61,707 nt of DNA, taken from assembly GCA_036390995.1 (NCBI GenBank), contig DASWAT010000131.1, forward strand, positions 1 to 61,707, given 5' to 3'. Under the pieces are notes generated by a model that saw only the letters and a program-made list of their open reading frames with translations, searched no databases and was not told where the DNA came from. The position numbers were made by a program, and so were the translations under genes. This document shows, piece after piece, positions 15,801-23,136 of the stretch (positions within the stretch are counted from its first letter, which is position 1; each line of letters begins with the position of its first letter). Origin of the DNA: DASQQQ01 sp036390995. Lineage in GTDB: Bacteria; Actinomycetota; UBA4738; HRBIN12.

Positions 15801-15895
15801 GCTTGGCCGAAGCCTCCCTGGCCGGACGCCTGCCCCCCGTCGCCGCTCAGGGTCGTCGTCCGCGGGCCGGACAGGTATCTGTCGTTCTCCGCCAC
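12860..15895 (-). CDS. Large HEAT-repeat protein with acidic, Pro/Glu/Ala-rich N-terminal region
   Basis: 1011 aa, no signal peptide or membrane helix. Residues about 1-220 are low complexity: a Gly/Gln/Ser-rich start, then an acidic/Pro/Ala/Glu-rich stretch (ISEDDEPEETADDQPAED and many PEPE-like runs) that should be disordered. Residues about 225-1000 are a long array of HEAT/PBS-lyase-type repeats. Recurring units look like DPDEEVRLLAVQTLAG, DPSAQVRRSAVASLGRL and DPDPDVRIGAVGALGVI, each about 31 residues, forming an alpha-solenoid. Such arrays serve as protein-binding scaffolds or, in some families, act on phycobilin attachment; nothing here indicates bilins. GTG start with GGAGGG upstream. 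The tail abuts the dcd remnant. It lies downstream of a two-component pair, but a hairpin separates them. Function unknown. Confidence 0.8.
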   Translation of the reverse strand: MAENDRYLSGPRTTTLSGDGGQASGQGGFGQAGQVEAYEEDWYRSLKALAERRRDISEDDEPEETADDQPAEDGDRPNEIGLAPEPEAQAAAEAELPLEPAPASQAGEPSTPTQEPQLPGRAEEIPIVEASTKEPGGGIPAPQEGPSADVTTPQAAASLTFEMPLPEAEASPARISEASPDLEAPAREPVPMAATPEPALEGTSPGPALEQSDAPVSQGPLLSSRDPQERRRALIELSTREPSDEELERICGLLLDPDREVRLLAVQTLAGFPERVDDEAVRRAIQDPDDEIRAAAVRLAAHREPCEVALLSPLLAVRRHPRTQRTVMDILPSVISSSGPTDQDVAAVVLAVAEMEPAPDAGEREGLARVAHALGPDRLTGALSLGEPERLGAVRLLLDESSPAVLQALAGLVGDPLEEVRVVAQRAADEVARSSGSATDGSATEGALQGEPLGSVAAGLTDPDPIERERAGEELRRRDRDEILAWALDRVVSGTSREAELAALVAGRVELPEVAPALLDRTIGLPSQERRVFLEALRSVHPNPAALVDALDAIEPARRPQAVDLLWETCGQELIPHVSHLLTDESPPVRVAALDGLAGTANPLGVEVAEAALANDPSPAVRAAAVRTLGRCIQGSPAHAPERAPADPDPDVRATALQTFPTASDVQISDLVSRSLSDPDERVRRAAMHRFAELVGTDREGAWAALRSCPPRERGELVAALQQTESGLTELAFERLRSLDEQERVLAVEVVGWGGSPGCVEAAIHALGDPSAQVRRSAVASLGRLRDPSAASALGKALVDPDPDVRIGAVGALGVIDDESVLGALVTALKDPEPRVRETASQVLTEWSSPAVARRLASVLAVPSLRDSAADLLTGIGPASVELLIDVLRQGNPALSSIVGGLLQQVVGIDDLLGRLSAPDPERRLRAVEAVGAVGGSSAVDALIRTLFDPDERIRIRSAQLLGTLGDRRAEQPVKQAALEDPDPEVVQAASEALARLGAEDGGRAAASGAR

Positions 15896-15997
15896 GTGTT
15901 CCCTCCACTGGTCGCGGGCCGGTCACCGGTTTCCAGTCCCGCGGTGCGAACCTGGGCTCGACGCCCGATCCGCACTCCGTTCACCTCCGATGCCCTC

Positions 15998-16018
15998 GCC
16001 GGCGATCCGGTCGCCGGC
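15998..16018 (-). terminator. Hairpin between the response regulator and the HEAT-repeat gene
   Basis: Perfect 8-bp inverted repeat GCCGGCGA/TCGCCGGC with a 5-nt loop, about 40 bp downstream of the regulator stop. There is no T-tract, so it is at best a U-less terminator or processing site. Confidence 0.4.
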
Positions 16019-16056
16019 TGTTCCTCATCCGGGCAGAAGCTCGTTGCCTCGCCTCC

Positions 16057-16761
16057 TCAGCGCCTGTTGGCGCCCTGCGGGTCGAGGACGTCTTGCTGCT
16101 CCAACGGGAACCGCGCGGGTCCGATCCCCATGGACACGGCAGCCATCGCCGCTTGTGTCCGGTTCGTGACGCCGAGTTTGCGGAAGATCGCTGCCAGATG
16201 CGCCTTCACCGTCTTCTCCGAGAGGAACAGCGACCGGGAGATGTCCCGATTGCTCTTCCCCTCAGCCAGCAGCGCCAAGATATCCGTCTCGCGCTGGGTG
16301 AGGTTGGCGGCCGGCCGGCGGTGCGGCTGCTCGTCGGCGTCGCCCATCTCCATGGCCTCGAACAGGTTCTGGATCACTCGCGGCGACAGCACGTTCCCAC
16401 CACCGGACAATGCCACTTTGATGGCTTGCTCCAGATCCTCTGGGGTGGCGTCCTTGAGGAGGTAGCCGGCAGCCCCCTCCGAGAGCGCCCGCCGGACGTA
16501 TTGTGCGTGATCGAACGTCGTCAGCATGATGACCGGGACCTCCGACCAGCGGGCCTTCATGTCGTGCAGAAGCTCCAGCCCGTCGTGGACGGGAAGGCGG
16601 ACGTCCACCAGCGCGATGTCCGCGGATCGCTCTTCCATGACGCGCATGGCTTCGTCGGCATCGGCCGCCTCAACGACGTCCGCGTCGGCGAAGCACTCGC
16701 GAACGACGTGGGCCATGCCGCGGCGTACCAAGGCGTGGTCGTCGACGATCATGATCCTCAC
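16057..16761 (-). CDS. NarL/LuxR-family response regulator
   Basis: 234 aa. The receiver (about 1-120) has VDDH, phospho-acceptor Asp53 in IALVDVRLP, LTTFDHAQYV and YLLKDATPEDL. The LuxR-type HTH (about 155-218) reads NLTQRETDILALLAEGKS and SLFLSEKTVKAHLAAIFRKL. Its ATG overlaps the kinase stop by 4 nt (ATGA), so it is the cognate partner. Residues after 218 form a short Arg/Gln-rich tail without known function. Target genes are not evident. Confidence 0.93.
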   Translation of the reverse strand: MRIMIVDDHALVRRGMAHVVRECFADADVVEAADADEAMRVMEERSADIALVDVRLPVHDGLELLHDMKARWSEVPVIMLTTFDHAQYVRRALSEGAAGYLLKDATPEDLEQAIKVALSGGGNVLSPRVIQNLFEAMEMGDADEQPHRRPAANLTQRETDILALLAEGKSNRDISRSLFLSEKTVKAHLAAIFRKLGVTNRTQAAMAAVSMGIGPARFPLEQQDVLDPQGANRR

Positions 16762-17723
16762 GGTTCGTCTCCTTGGTTCCCGACGGGCAGTGTCGCCACC
16801 ACCCGTGTTCCGTGACCGGGCTCCGACCGGATATCGAGCGACCCGTGCACCTCGGCCACTCGGCGCCGCATCATCTCGAGCCCGAGATGTCCGGCATGGA
16901 GTCCGGTCTCCGTTGGGCGGAAGCCCCGCCCCCGGTCCTCGACGCTCACCTCCATCGCACCGCGCGACGCGTGGATCCGAACGCTGACGTCGTGGGTGGA
17001 CGAATGCTTCGCGGCGTTCGCCACGCTTTCGCGGATCACCGACGACGCGGCCTCCAGGATCGGCCGGGGCACGGCGTCCACATCACCCTCGATCGTCCAG
17101 GATGCCGGCAGCTGCCAGCGACCCAGTACGTCTTGCACCAGCTCCTCCAACGGAGCTTCGTCGTCCTCCTGCTCGGGAGTGAGGACGGCCAGCACGCCCC
17201 GGATCTCCCCGAGCGCGGCTCGAAGGCCCACGGCGGCCTCCGAGAGGGCCGAGATGGCTTCGTCCGGTTGGGATTCCACCTTCCGCGCCTTCCACTCGAG
17301 GTCGAGCACCGCCGCCGTCACCACCTGCGTCAGGCCGTCGTGGACCGCGTAGGCCCACCGGGTACGGTCCCTAGCGACGGGGTCATCCGGGGCGACGCCA
17401 CCCCTTGCGGTCGCCACGGTCTCCGTTCCGGTCAGGTTCGCCAGCATCGTTCTGAGGGTCGCGGCAGAACGGACGGAGGAATCGGGGGTGAGACGGGCGA
17501 AGATCAGATCGTCGCCCCGTGGGCAGACGACCCAGCCGTCGACGCGCCCGGCCAGGACCTCGTCGACGTCCAGCGGTCGAGGAGGTCCCTCCGGAACCGC
17601 CCACCACGCGATCCGCCGTGCGCCCTCGTCCGTGTGCGCGATGCCCACGGCATCGAGCCGGAGAACCTCCGCGAGATGCCGGCACTCGGCCACCTGCGCT
17701 GATGGATCCAGGGTCTTCTCCAC
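16758..17723 (-). CDS. Soluble histidine kinase of the NarX/DegS class (HisKA_3)
   Basis: 321 aa, no membrane helix. The N-terminal part (about 1-110) has the size and mixed alpha/beta pattern of a GAF-like sensor domain, with Cys14 and Cys67 that could bind a cofactor; that is speculation. HisKA_3 begins at RWAYAVHDGLTQVVTAAVLD with phospho-acceptor His128. The HATPase has SVIRESVANAAKHS, VEDRGRGF, GLEMMRRRVAEVHG and GHGTRVVATLP. The GTG start is preceded by a GC hairpin at 17743-17761. Paired with the overlapping NarL-type regulator, it should respond to a cytoplasmic signal such as redox state, gas or metabolite. Confidence 0.9.
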   Translation of the reverse strand: MEKTLDPSAQVAECRHLAEVLRLDAVGIAHTDEGARRIAWWAVPEGPPRPLDVDEVLAGRVDGWVVCPRGDDLIFARLTPDSSVRSAATLRTMLANLTGTETVATARGGVAPDDPVARDRTRWAYAVHDGLTQVVTAAVLDLEWKARKVESQPDEAISALSEAAVGLRAALGEIRGVLAVLTPEQEDDEAPLEELVQDVLGRWQLPASWTIEGDVDAVPRPILEAASSVIRESVANAAKHSSTHDVSVRIHASRGAMEVSVEDRGRGFRPTETGLHAGHLGLEMMRRRVAEVHGSLDIRSEPGHGTRVVATLPVGNQGDEP

Positions 17724-17742
17724 CCCGTCACGTCCCTCCGCC

Positions 17743-17761
17743 GGCGCGGGGATCCCGCGCC
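17743..17761. other. GC-rich hairpin in the kinase 5' region
   Basis: Perfect 8-bp inverted repeat GGCGCGGG/CCCGCGCC around GAT, 20 nt upstream of the kinase GTG. It could be an operator, an mRNA leader hairpin or a terminator for upstream transcription. The rest of the 253-bp gap (17724-17976) shows no gene. Confidence 0.4.
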
Positions 17762-17939
17762 GCCTGCCTCTGCCTCCGATGGTTGACCCCGACCCGGGGA
17801 CGGCCGATGGGCCACCCCAAGCGGTTCGGTCTAGTTCTTCTTTCGGATGCTCGGAGGTCCTGCTTGACCGCAGGTCGCGCAGATGAGGTGCAGGGATGGG
17901 GGGCGGGTCCCACCGAGCGCGGTGCCTTCATCCATTCGT

Positions 17940-17959
17940 GGGGGCGGATCGCCGCCCCC
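17940..17959 (-). terminator. Hairpin downstream of the Fe-S oxidoreductase gene
   Basis: Perfect 8-bp stem GGGGGCGG/CCGCCCCC with a 4-nt loop, about 18 bp past the stop codon on the minus strand. No T-tract follows, as is common for actinobacterial terminators. Confidence 0.5.
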
Positions 17960-17976
17960 CGGGGTACGTCGGATGC

Positions 17977-19977
17977 CTAGCGTCCGCCGTCCACGGAGCG
18001 GGCCAGGATCTGCGCGACGTCGGCCACCTGCGTCGCATCACCTCGTGCCCGGGCGCCGTCGTCCAGCATGACCAGGCAGTAAGGGCAGGCCACACCGATC
18101 GTGTCGGCGCCGGTCGAGGTGGCCTCGTCCACCCGCTCGTGGTTGATGCGCTTGCCGATGCGCTCCTCCATCCACATCCTGGCGCCGCCGGCTCCGCAGC
18201 ACAGTCCCCGGGGTCCGTGCCGCGGCATCTCCACGGTGGACACGCCAGGCACGGTTTCGAGGAGCCGGCGGGGGGCGACATAGACCTCGTTGTGCCGCCC
18301 GAGGTAACAGGGGTCGTGGTAGGTGAGGAGCATCCGGACCTGCGTCGTCGGCCGCAGCCTGCCCTGGGCAACCAGTTCGCGGAGCAGCTGGGTGTGGTGA
18401 ACGACCTCGAAACGACCGCCGTAATCCGGGTATTCGTTCAGCAGGATGTTGAAGCAGTGGGGGCAATTGGCCACGATCTTCGTGACCCCCGCCCCGGACA
18501 GGGTGCCCACGTTCTGCTCGGCCATCGTCTGGAACAGGTACTCGTTGCCCATCCGCCGAGCGGGATCGCCGGTGCAGAGCTCTCGCGGACCGAGGATGGC
18601 GAACGAGACTCCCGCGAGCGCGAGGAGCGAGGCCACCGCCTGAGAGACCTTCTTCGCTCGGTCGTCGAAGGATCCCGCACAGCCCACCCAGTACAGGTAC
18701 TCGGGTGCGGGTTCGTCCTGGCGCAGGACCGGCACGTCCAACCCGTCGGCCCATGCGGCTCGGTCGGCCTGCGGCTCGCCCCACGGGTTGCCCGCGTTCT
18801 CGAGGTTCCGCAGGAGCGCTCCAGCCTCCTGCGGGAACCGCGACTCCGCCATCACCAGGTTGCGACGCATGTCCACGATGTGGTCGATGTGCTCGATATC
18901 GACCGGGCATTCCTGCATGCACGCTCCGCACGTGGTGCACGACCACAGGACGTCGTCGTCCACCACCCCGGGATTCAGGGCGACCGTCGCCGGAGGCGTT
19001 CCGTCTGCTCGTGCCCGGAGGAGCGTCGGGCCCTCCTCGAACAGGTGATCGCGGAGGTTCATGATGAGGAGCTTGGGGGACAGCGGCTTGCCCGTGTTCC
19101 AGGCCGGACAGACGCTCTGGCAGCGTCCGCACTCCGTGCAGGCGTAGAGATCGAGCATCTCCTTCCACGAGAGGTCCTCCACGGTCGCAGCGCCGAGGGT
19201 GACTTCCTCCGTCTCCAGGGCCTCCAGGTCGATCCTGAGCGGTGTGAGGTACCCGCGAGGCTTCGTGTTCGAGAAGAACACGTTGAAGAAGCTCACGAAG
19301 ATGTGGAGGTGCTTCGAATAGGGGATGTAGACGAGGAACCCGAGGATCAGCACGAGGTGAGCCCACAGGAAGACGTGGTCGTAGACACGGAGCACCGGCG
19401 GGTTCATCGGTTCGAACAGCTTGGAGAGCGCGGTGGAGATGGGGGTCCAGGCGGTAGGGGCCTCGGCGAGTCCCCGTGCGATGCGGACGGCGTTCAGGCC
19501 GAAGAGGGTGAGGATCACGCCGAAGATCCAAACGAGGATCAGGTCGGCCTCCTGCATGTGGCTGCCCACGAACCGCTCCGGTCGCTGGACCTTTCGGATG
19601 TACAGCGCCATCGCGATGCCCACCACGACCAGCGCGGCGAACACGTCCTGGAGGAGCCCGAGCCATCCGCTGTGCCCGATCAGGGGCAGGGAGAAGCCTG
19701 GAGAGACGGCCTGGCCGGCAGCCTCGGCGATCGTCGTGAGCAGCACCAGGAAGCCCCAGAAGATGAACGCGTGCATGAGGCCGGGCAGAAGGCGTTGGAG
19801 CAGCTTGCGTTGGCCCAGAACGACCGTTACCTCGCGCTCCAGCCTGACGGGCAGGTCCCGGCGCCGCTCAACGGGCCTTCCGAGCGAAAGGAGTCCGAGC
19901 AACAGGCGCGCCCGCCGTGCGAACAACCCCATCGTCGCCCCGACCAGCGCGAGCAGCACCAGGGCGCGGATCACCAT
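17977..19977 (-). CDS. Membrane-bound Fe-S oxidoreductase, HdrD/GlpC-like fused to a NarI-like membrane domain
   Basis: 666 aa. The N-terminal third (about 1-250) has six or so membrane helices with conserved His (GLMHAFIFWGFLVLL, YDHVFLWAHLVLILGFLVY), a di-heme cytochrome b/NarI-like pattern. It is followed by two 4Fe-4S motifs (CTECGRCQSVCP; CTTCGACMQECP) and two CCG cysteine-rich domains (HDPCYLGRHNEVY, GLCCGAGGARMWM, ACPYCLVM). This layout fits a quinone-linked heterodisulfide-reductase-like enzyme that moves electrons between a soluble donor, for example ETF, and menaquinone. The partner is inferred; no etf gene is nearby. The ATG sits 7 nt after a TAGACT box. Single-gene transcript, ended by a hairpin. 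Confidence 0.85.
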   Translation of the reverse strand: MVIRALVLLALVGATMGLFARRARLLLGLLSLGRPVERRRDLPVRLEREVTVVLGQRKLLQRLLPGLMHAFIFWGFLVLLTTIAEAAGQAVSPGFSLPLIGHSGWLGLLQDVFAALVVVGIAMALYIRKVQRPERFVGSHMQEADLILVWIFGVILTLFGLNAVRIARGLAEAPTAWTPISTALSKLFEPMNPPVLRVYDHVFLWAHLVLILGFLVYIPYSKHLHIFVSFFNVFFSNTKPRGYLTPLRIDLEALETEEVTLGAATVEDLSWKEMLDLYACTECGRCQSVCPAWNTGKPLSPKLLIMNLRDHLFEEGPTLLRARADGTPPATVALNPGVVDDDVLWSCTTCGACMQECPVDIEHIDHIVDMRRNLVMAESRFPQEAGALLRNLENAGNPWGEPQADRAAWADGLDVPVLRQDEPAPEYLYWVGCAGSFDDRAKKVSQAVASLLALAGVSFAILGPRELCTGDPARRMGNEYLFQTMAEQNVGTLSGAGVTKIVANCPHCFNILLNEYPDYGGRFEVVHHTQLLRELVAQGRLRPTTQVRMLLTYHDPCYLGRHNEVYVAPRRLLETVPGVSTVEMPRHGPRGLCCGAGGARMWMEERIGKRINHERVDEATSTGADTIGVACPYCLVMLDDGARARGDATQVADVAQILARSVDGGR

Positions 19978-19984
19978 GGGGCGC

Positions 19985-19990
19985 AGTCTA
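19985..19990 (-). promoter_or_regulatory. -10 box of the Fe-S oxidoreductase, leaderless
   Basis: TAGACT on the minus strand, 7 nt before the ATG. No ribosome-binding site lies in between. Confidence 0.45.
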
Positions 19991-20122
19991 CCCGTGCGGC
20001 GAGTCCGGAGCGAGGAACGCCCGCGGGTGGAGGACGCGCCCTCCGGTGGGCGATGCCAGGCCGGGACGCGGGAGTGAACCCGAGACGAAAGGGCAGCTCA
20101 GACCAGGCGTCCGAGCTTCGAG

Positions 20123-20152
20123 CTTGACAGTATGACACTCAAGCTTTATCGT
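20123..20152 (+). promoter_or_regulatory. dnaK promoter with overlapping HAIR (HspR) operator
   Basis: CTTGACA-N7-ACTCAAG at 20123-20143 matches the HAIR consensus CTTGAGT-N7-ACTCAAG in 12 of 14 arm positions, with exact spacing. It overlaps a -35 TTGACA (20124-20129), and a -10 TATCGT (20147-20152) follows at 17 nt. HspR, encoded five genes downstream, would repress from here and release on heat shock, with DnaK as co-repressor. The 211-bp gap upstream shows nothing else. Confidence 0.85.
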
Positions 20153-20188
20153 CAGTTTTGACTTAGCAAGCAGACGAGGAGGATGCTC

Positions 20189-22045
20189 ATGCCACGAGCC
20201 GTGGGAATCGACCTCGGGACGACCAACTCGGTGGTCTCCGTGCTGGAGGCCGGCGAGCCGGTGGTCATCCCGAACGCCGAGGGCGCCCGGACCACCCCCT
20301 CGGTGGTCGGGTTCTCGAAGAACGGCGAGATCCTGGTCGGCGAGGTCGCCAAGCGCCAGGCCATCACCAACCCGGACCGGACCGTTCGCTCGGTGAAGCG
20401 CCACATGGGAGAGCACGACTGGGCCGTCGAGATCGACGGGAAGAAGTGGACGCCCCAGGAGGTCTCGGCTCAGATCCTGACGAAGCTGAAGCGCGACGCC
20501 GAGGCGTACCTCGGGGACTCGGTGACCCAGGCGGTCGTCACGGTTCCGGCGTACTTCGACGACGCGCAGCGGCAGGCCACGAAGGAGGCCGGGCAGATCG
20601 CCGGCCTGGAGGTCCTTCGCATCATCAACGAGCCCACGGCCGCCGCCCTCGCGTACGGCCTGGACAAGCAGCACGACCAAACCATCCTCGTCTTCGACCT
20701 TGGCGGTGGCACCTTCGACGTGTCGCTGCTGGAGATCGGGGAGGGCGTGTTCGAGGTCAAGGCCACCCACGGCGACACGCACCTGGGAGGCGACGACTGG
20801 GATCAGCGCGTCATCGACTGGATGGTCAAGGAGTTCAAGAACGCCCACGGTGTGGACCTCGGAGCCGACCGTATGGCGCTCCAGCGGCTGAAGGAGGCCG
20901 CCGAGAAGGCGAAGATCGAGCTGTCTCAGGTTGCCGAGACCACCATCAACCTGCCATTCATCACGGCCACCGCCGAGGGTCCGCTCCACCTGGAGATGAA
21001 GCTCACGCGCTCCGAGTTCGAGCGGATGACCGAGGATCTCGTGGAGCGGTGCCGCAGCCCGTTCGACCAGGCCGTGAAGGACTGGGGCAAGGACGTGTCG
21101 GCTATCGACCACGTGATCATGGTGGGCGGTGCCACCCGGATGCCGATGATCCAGGAGCTCGTGCGGAAGCTGACGGGCGGCCAGGAGCCGCACAAGGGCG
21201 TGAACCCGGACGAGGTGGTGTCGGTCGGTGCCGCGATCCAAGCGGGCGTCCTGAAGGGCGACGTGAAGGACATCCTGCTCCTGGACGTGACGCCACTCAC
21301 GCTCGGCGTCGAGACGAAGGGCGGCATCTTCACGAAGCTGATCGAACGCAACACCACGATCCCCACCCGCAAGAGCGAGATCTTCACCACCGCCGACGAC
21401 GGCCAGACCACGGTCGAGATCCACGTCTTGCAGGGCGAGGCCGAGACGGTGTTCTCGCCGGGGGTTCGGTCGCTGGGCAAGTTCCACCTCATGGGCATCC
21501 CCCCGGCCCCGCGCGGTGTGCCCCAGATCGAGGTGGCGTTCGACATCGACGCGAACGGCATCGTGAACGTCTCCGCCAAGGACTTGGCCACCGGTAAGGA
21601 GCAGCAGATGACCATCACCGGTGGGACGGCGCTCTCGAAGGACGACATCGATCACATGGTGAAGGACGCGGAGAAGTTCGCGGCCGAAGACCACCAGCGG
21701 CGTGAAGCGGCCGAGGCCCGGAACGCGGCCGATCAGCTCACCTACCAGATCGACAAGGCGCTCGAGGAGTGGGGCGAGAAGGCCCCCGAGGGCGACCGCG
21801 ACGACCTGAAGAAGGCGAACGACGAGCTGAAGGAGGCCCTGAAGGGGGACGACGTCGACAAGGTCAGGTCGGCCACCGATGCGGCGATGCAGGCCTTCCA
21901 GCGCATCGGTCAGGCCATGTACCAGCAGGTCCAAACCCAGCCCGGGCCAGGGTCGGAGGCCGCGGCCGCGGGCGGAGGTTCGTCCGAGAGTGGCGACGGA
22001 GACGTCGTGGAGGGCGAGATCGTTGACGAAGGAGGTGCGAAGTGA
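20189..22045 (+). CDS. dnaK: Hsp70 chaperone DnaK
   Basis: 618 aa. ATP-driven folding chaperone of the cytosol. The nucleotide-binding domain (about 1-370) starts MPRAVGIDLGTTNS and has VVTVPAYFDDAQR, INEPTAAALAYGLD, FDLGGGTFDVS and MVGGATRMPMIQELV. The substrate domain has LLLDVTPLTLGVETKGG, and the helical lid runs from about 500. The tail is Gly/Ser/Glu-rich (GSEAAAAGGGSS) and lacks the usual EEVD-like end, as is typical of bacteria. Start set at ATG 20189 because AGGAGG (20177-20182) is 6 nt away; ATG 20183 touches it. First gene of the HspR-controlled operon; its stop overlaps hsp20 by 4 nt. Confidence 0.98.
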   Translation: MPRAVGIDLGTTNSVVSVLEAGEPVVIPNAEGARTTPSVVGFSKNGEILVGEVAKRQAITNPDRTVRSVKRHMGEHDWAVEIDGKKWTPQEVSAQILTKLKRDAEAYLGDSVTQAVVTVPAYFDDAQRQATKEAGQIAGLEVLRIINEPTAAALAYGLDKQHDQTILVFDLGGGTFDVSLLEIGEGVFEVKATHGDTHLGGDDWDQRVIDWMVKEFKNAHGVDLGADRMALQRLKEAAEKAKIELSQVAETTINLPFITATAEGPLHLEMKLTRSEFERMTEDLVERCRSPFDQAVKDWGKDVSAIDHVIMVGGATRMPMIQELVRKLTGGQEPHKGVNPDEVVSVGAAIQAGVLKGDVKDILLLDVTPLTLGVETKGGIFTKLIERNTTIPTRKSEIFTTADDGQTTVEIHVLQGEAETVFSPGVRSLGKFHLMGIPPAPRGVPQIEVAFDIDANGIVNVSAKDLATGKEQQMTITGGTALSKDDIDHMVKDAEKFAAEDHQRREAAEARNAADQLTYQIDKALEEWGEKAPEGDRDDLKKANDELKEALKGDDVDKVRSATDAAMQAFQRIGQAMYQQVQTQPGPGSEAAAAGGGSSESGDGDVVEGEIVDEGGAK

Positions 22046-22494
22046 GGGACGCACTGGTTCGCTGGGATCCGTTCCGTGATCTGGTGTCCATCCAGGACGA
22101 GCTGAACCGTCTGTTCGGCCGGACGTTCACGGGGATCGAGCCGATGAGGCCCCTGGCCGGCGGGACGTGGATGCCGGCGTTGGACGTGTACGAGACGCAG
22201 GACGAGATCGTGGCCAAGCTCGAGATCCCGGGCATCGATCCGGAGGACGTGGAGGTCTCGGTCGAGGACAGCACCCTGACGGTCAGCGGCACGCGAGAGT
22301 TCGAGTCCGAGGTGAAGGAGGAGAACTACCACCGCATCGAACGGCGGTACGGCTCCTTCAGCCGGTCGATCGGGCTGCCGCAGACCGCGGACACCGAGAA
22401 GGTGGAGGCGTCGTTCGACAAGGGCGTGCTCACCGTCCAGGTGCCGAAGATCGAGAAGGCCAAGCCGAAGAAGATCACGGTGAAGGCGACGTGA
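22042..22494 (+). CDS. Small heat shock protein, Hsp20/alpha-crystallin
   Basis: 150 aa. An ATP-independent holdase that keeps unfolding proteins soluble for DnaK. The short N-terminal arm reads RWDPFRDLVSIQDELNRLF. The alpha-crystallin domain (about 45-140) has PALDVYETQDEIVAKLEIPG, VEDSTLTVSGTR and the closing GVLTVQVPK; the last is followed by a Lys-rich tail. GTG 22042 overlaps the dnaK stop (GTGA), with GGAGG upstream. Placement between dnaK and grpE is unusual: in most actinobacterial operons grpE follows dnaK directly. Translational coupling implies co-expression under HspR. Confidence 0.95.
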   Translation: MRDALVRWDPFRDLVSIQDELNRLFGRTFTGIEPMRPLAGGTWMPALDVYETQDEIVAKLEIPGIDPEDVEVSVEDSTLTVSGTREFESEVKEENYHRIERRYGSFSRSIGLPQTADTEKVEASFDKGVLTVQVPKIEKAKPKKITVKAT

Positions 22495-23126
22495 CCGACG
22501 ACGGACGCGACGAACGAGACCGAACCGAGCGCCCGCGCGTGAGGGTCACGGACAAGCGTCGGGTCAAGGACGAGAGCGGTGCCGCGCCGGCCCCGGGGGC
22601 CGGCGCGGCCACCGCCGAAGCGGCGAAGCCGCGTGGTGGCGCCGAAAAGCAGGCGCCCGGCGAGCCGTCGCTCGAGGCACAGCTCGAGACGGCCCGCCGT
22701 CAGGCGGCTGAGTACCGGGACCACCTGGTCCGTTTGCAGGCGGAGTTCGAGAACTACCGCAAGCGGGTGCTGAAGGAGCAGACGCGCGCGATCGAGATGG
22801 CGGCCGAGCCGCTCATCCGCCGGCTGCTCGAGGTGATCGACGAGTTCGAGCTCGCGCTGATGGCAGCCGAGCAGAAGCCGGACTTCGAGAAGTTCCTGCA
22901 CGGCGTGGAGCTCGTGTACGCGAAGCTGATGGACACCCTGAAGGCCGAGGGCCTCGAGCGGATCGAGGCCGAGGGCAAGCCGTTCGACCCGGAGCTGCAC
23001 GAGGCCCTGATGGGCTCCGCCGGCGGCGAGGGCGATCCGCGGGTGGCCGACGTGCTGCGTCAGGGATACACGCTTCGGGACCGCGTCATCCGCCCCTCGG
23101 GCGTCCGCGTGAGCCACGAGGGCTGA
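22491..23126 (+). CDS. grpE: Nucleotide exchange factor GrpE
   Basis: 211 aa. It releases ADP from DnaK. An acidic/Ala-rich, disordered N-terminus (about 1-60) is followed by a long coiled-coil helix (LEAQLETARRQAAEYRDHLV, then LQAEFENYRKRVLKEQTR) and the C-terminal beta-wing domain with FDPELHEALMGS and VLRQGYTLRDRVIRPSGV. GTG 22491 overlaps the hsp20 stop by 4 nt. Longer readings upstream in the same frame run across hsp20 and were rejected. Confidence 0.95.
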   Translation: MTDDGRDERDRTERPRVRVTDKRRVKDESGAAPAPGAGAATAEAAKPRGGAEKQAPGEPSLEAQLETARRQAAEYRDHLVRLQAEFENYRKRVLKEQTRAIEMAAEPLIRRLLEVIDEFELALMAAEQKPDFEKFLHGVELVYAKLMDTLKAEGLERIEAEGKPFDPELHEALMGSAGGEGDPRVADVLRQGYTLRDRVIRPSGVRVSHEG

Positions 23127-23136
23127 GGAGGTCGCC

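Noticed and set aside
19988..22054. A 688-codon open frame antisense to dnaK, and similar long antisense frames opposite clpB (25490-28147), the HEAT gene (13005-15692) and dnaB (9146-10891)
   Set aside because: High-GC codon bias leaves stop-free antisense frames. Their translations are Arg/His/Asp/Leu-rich with no family motifs, while the opposite strand encodes a well-known protein or a clear repeat array.
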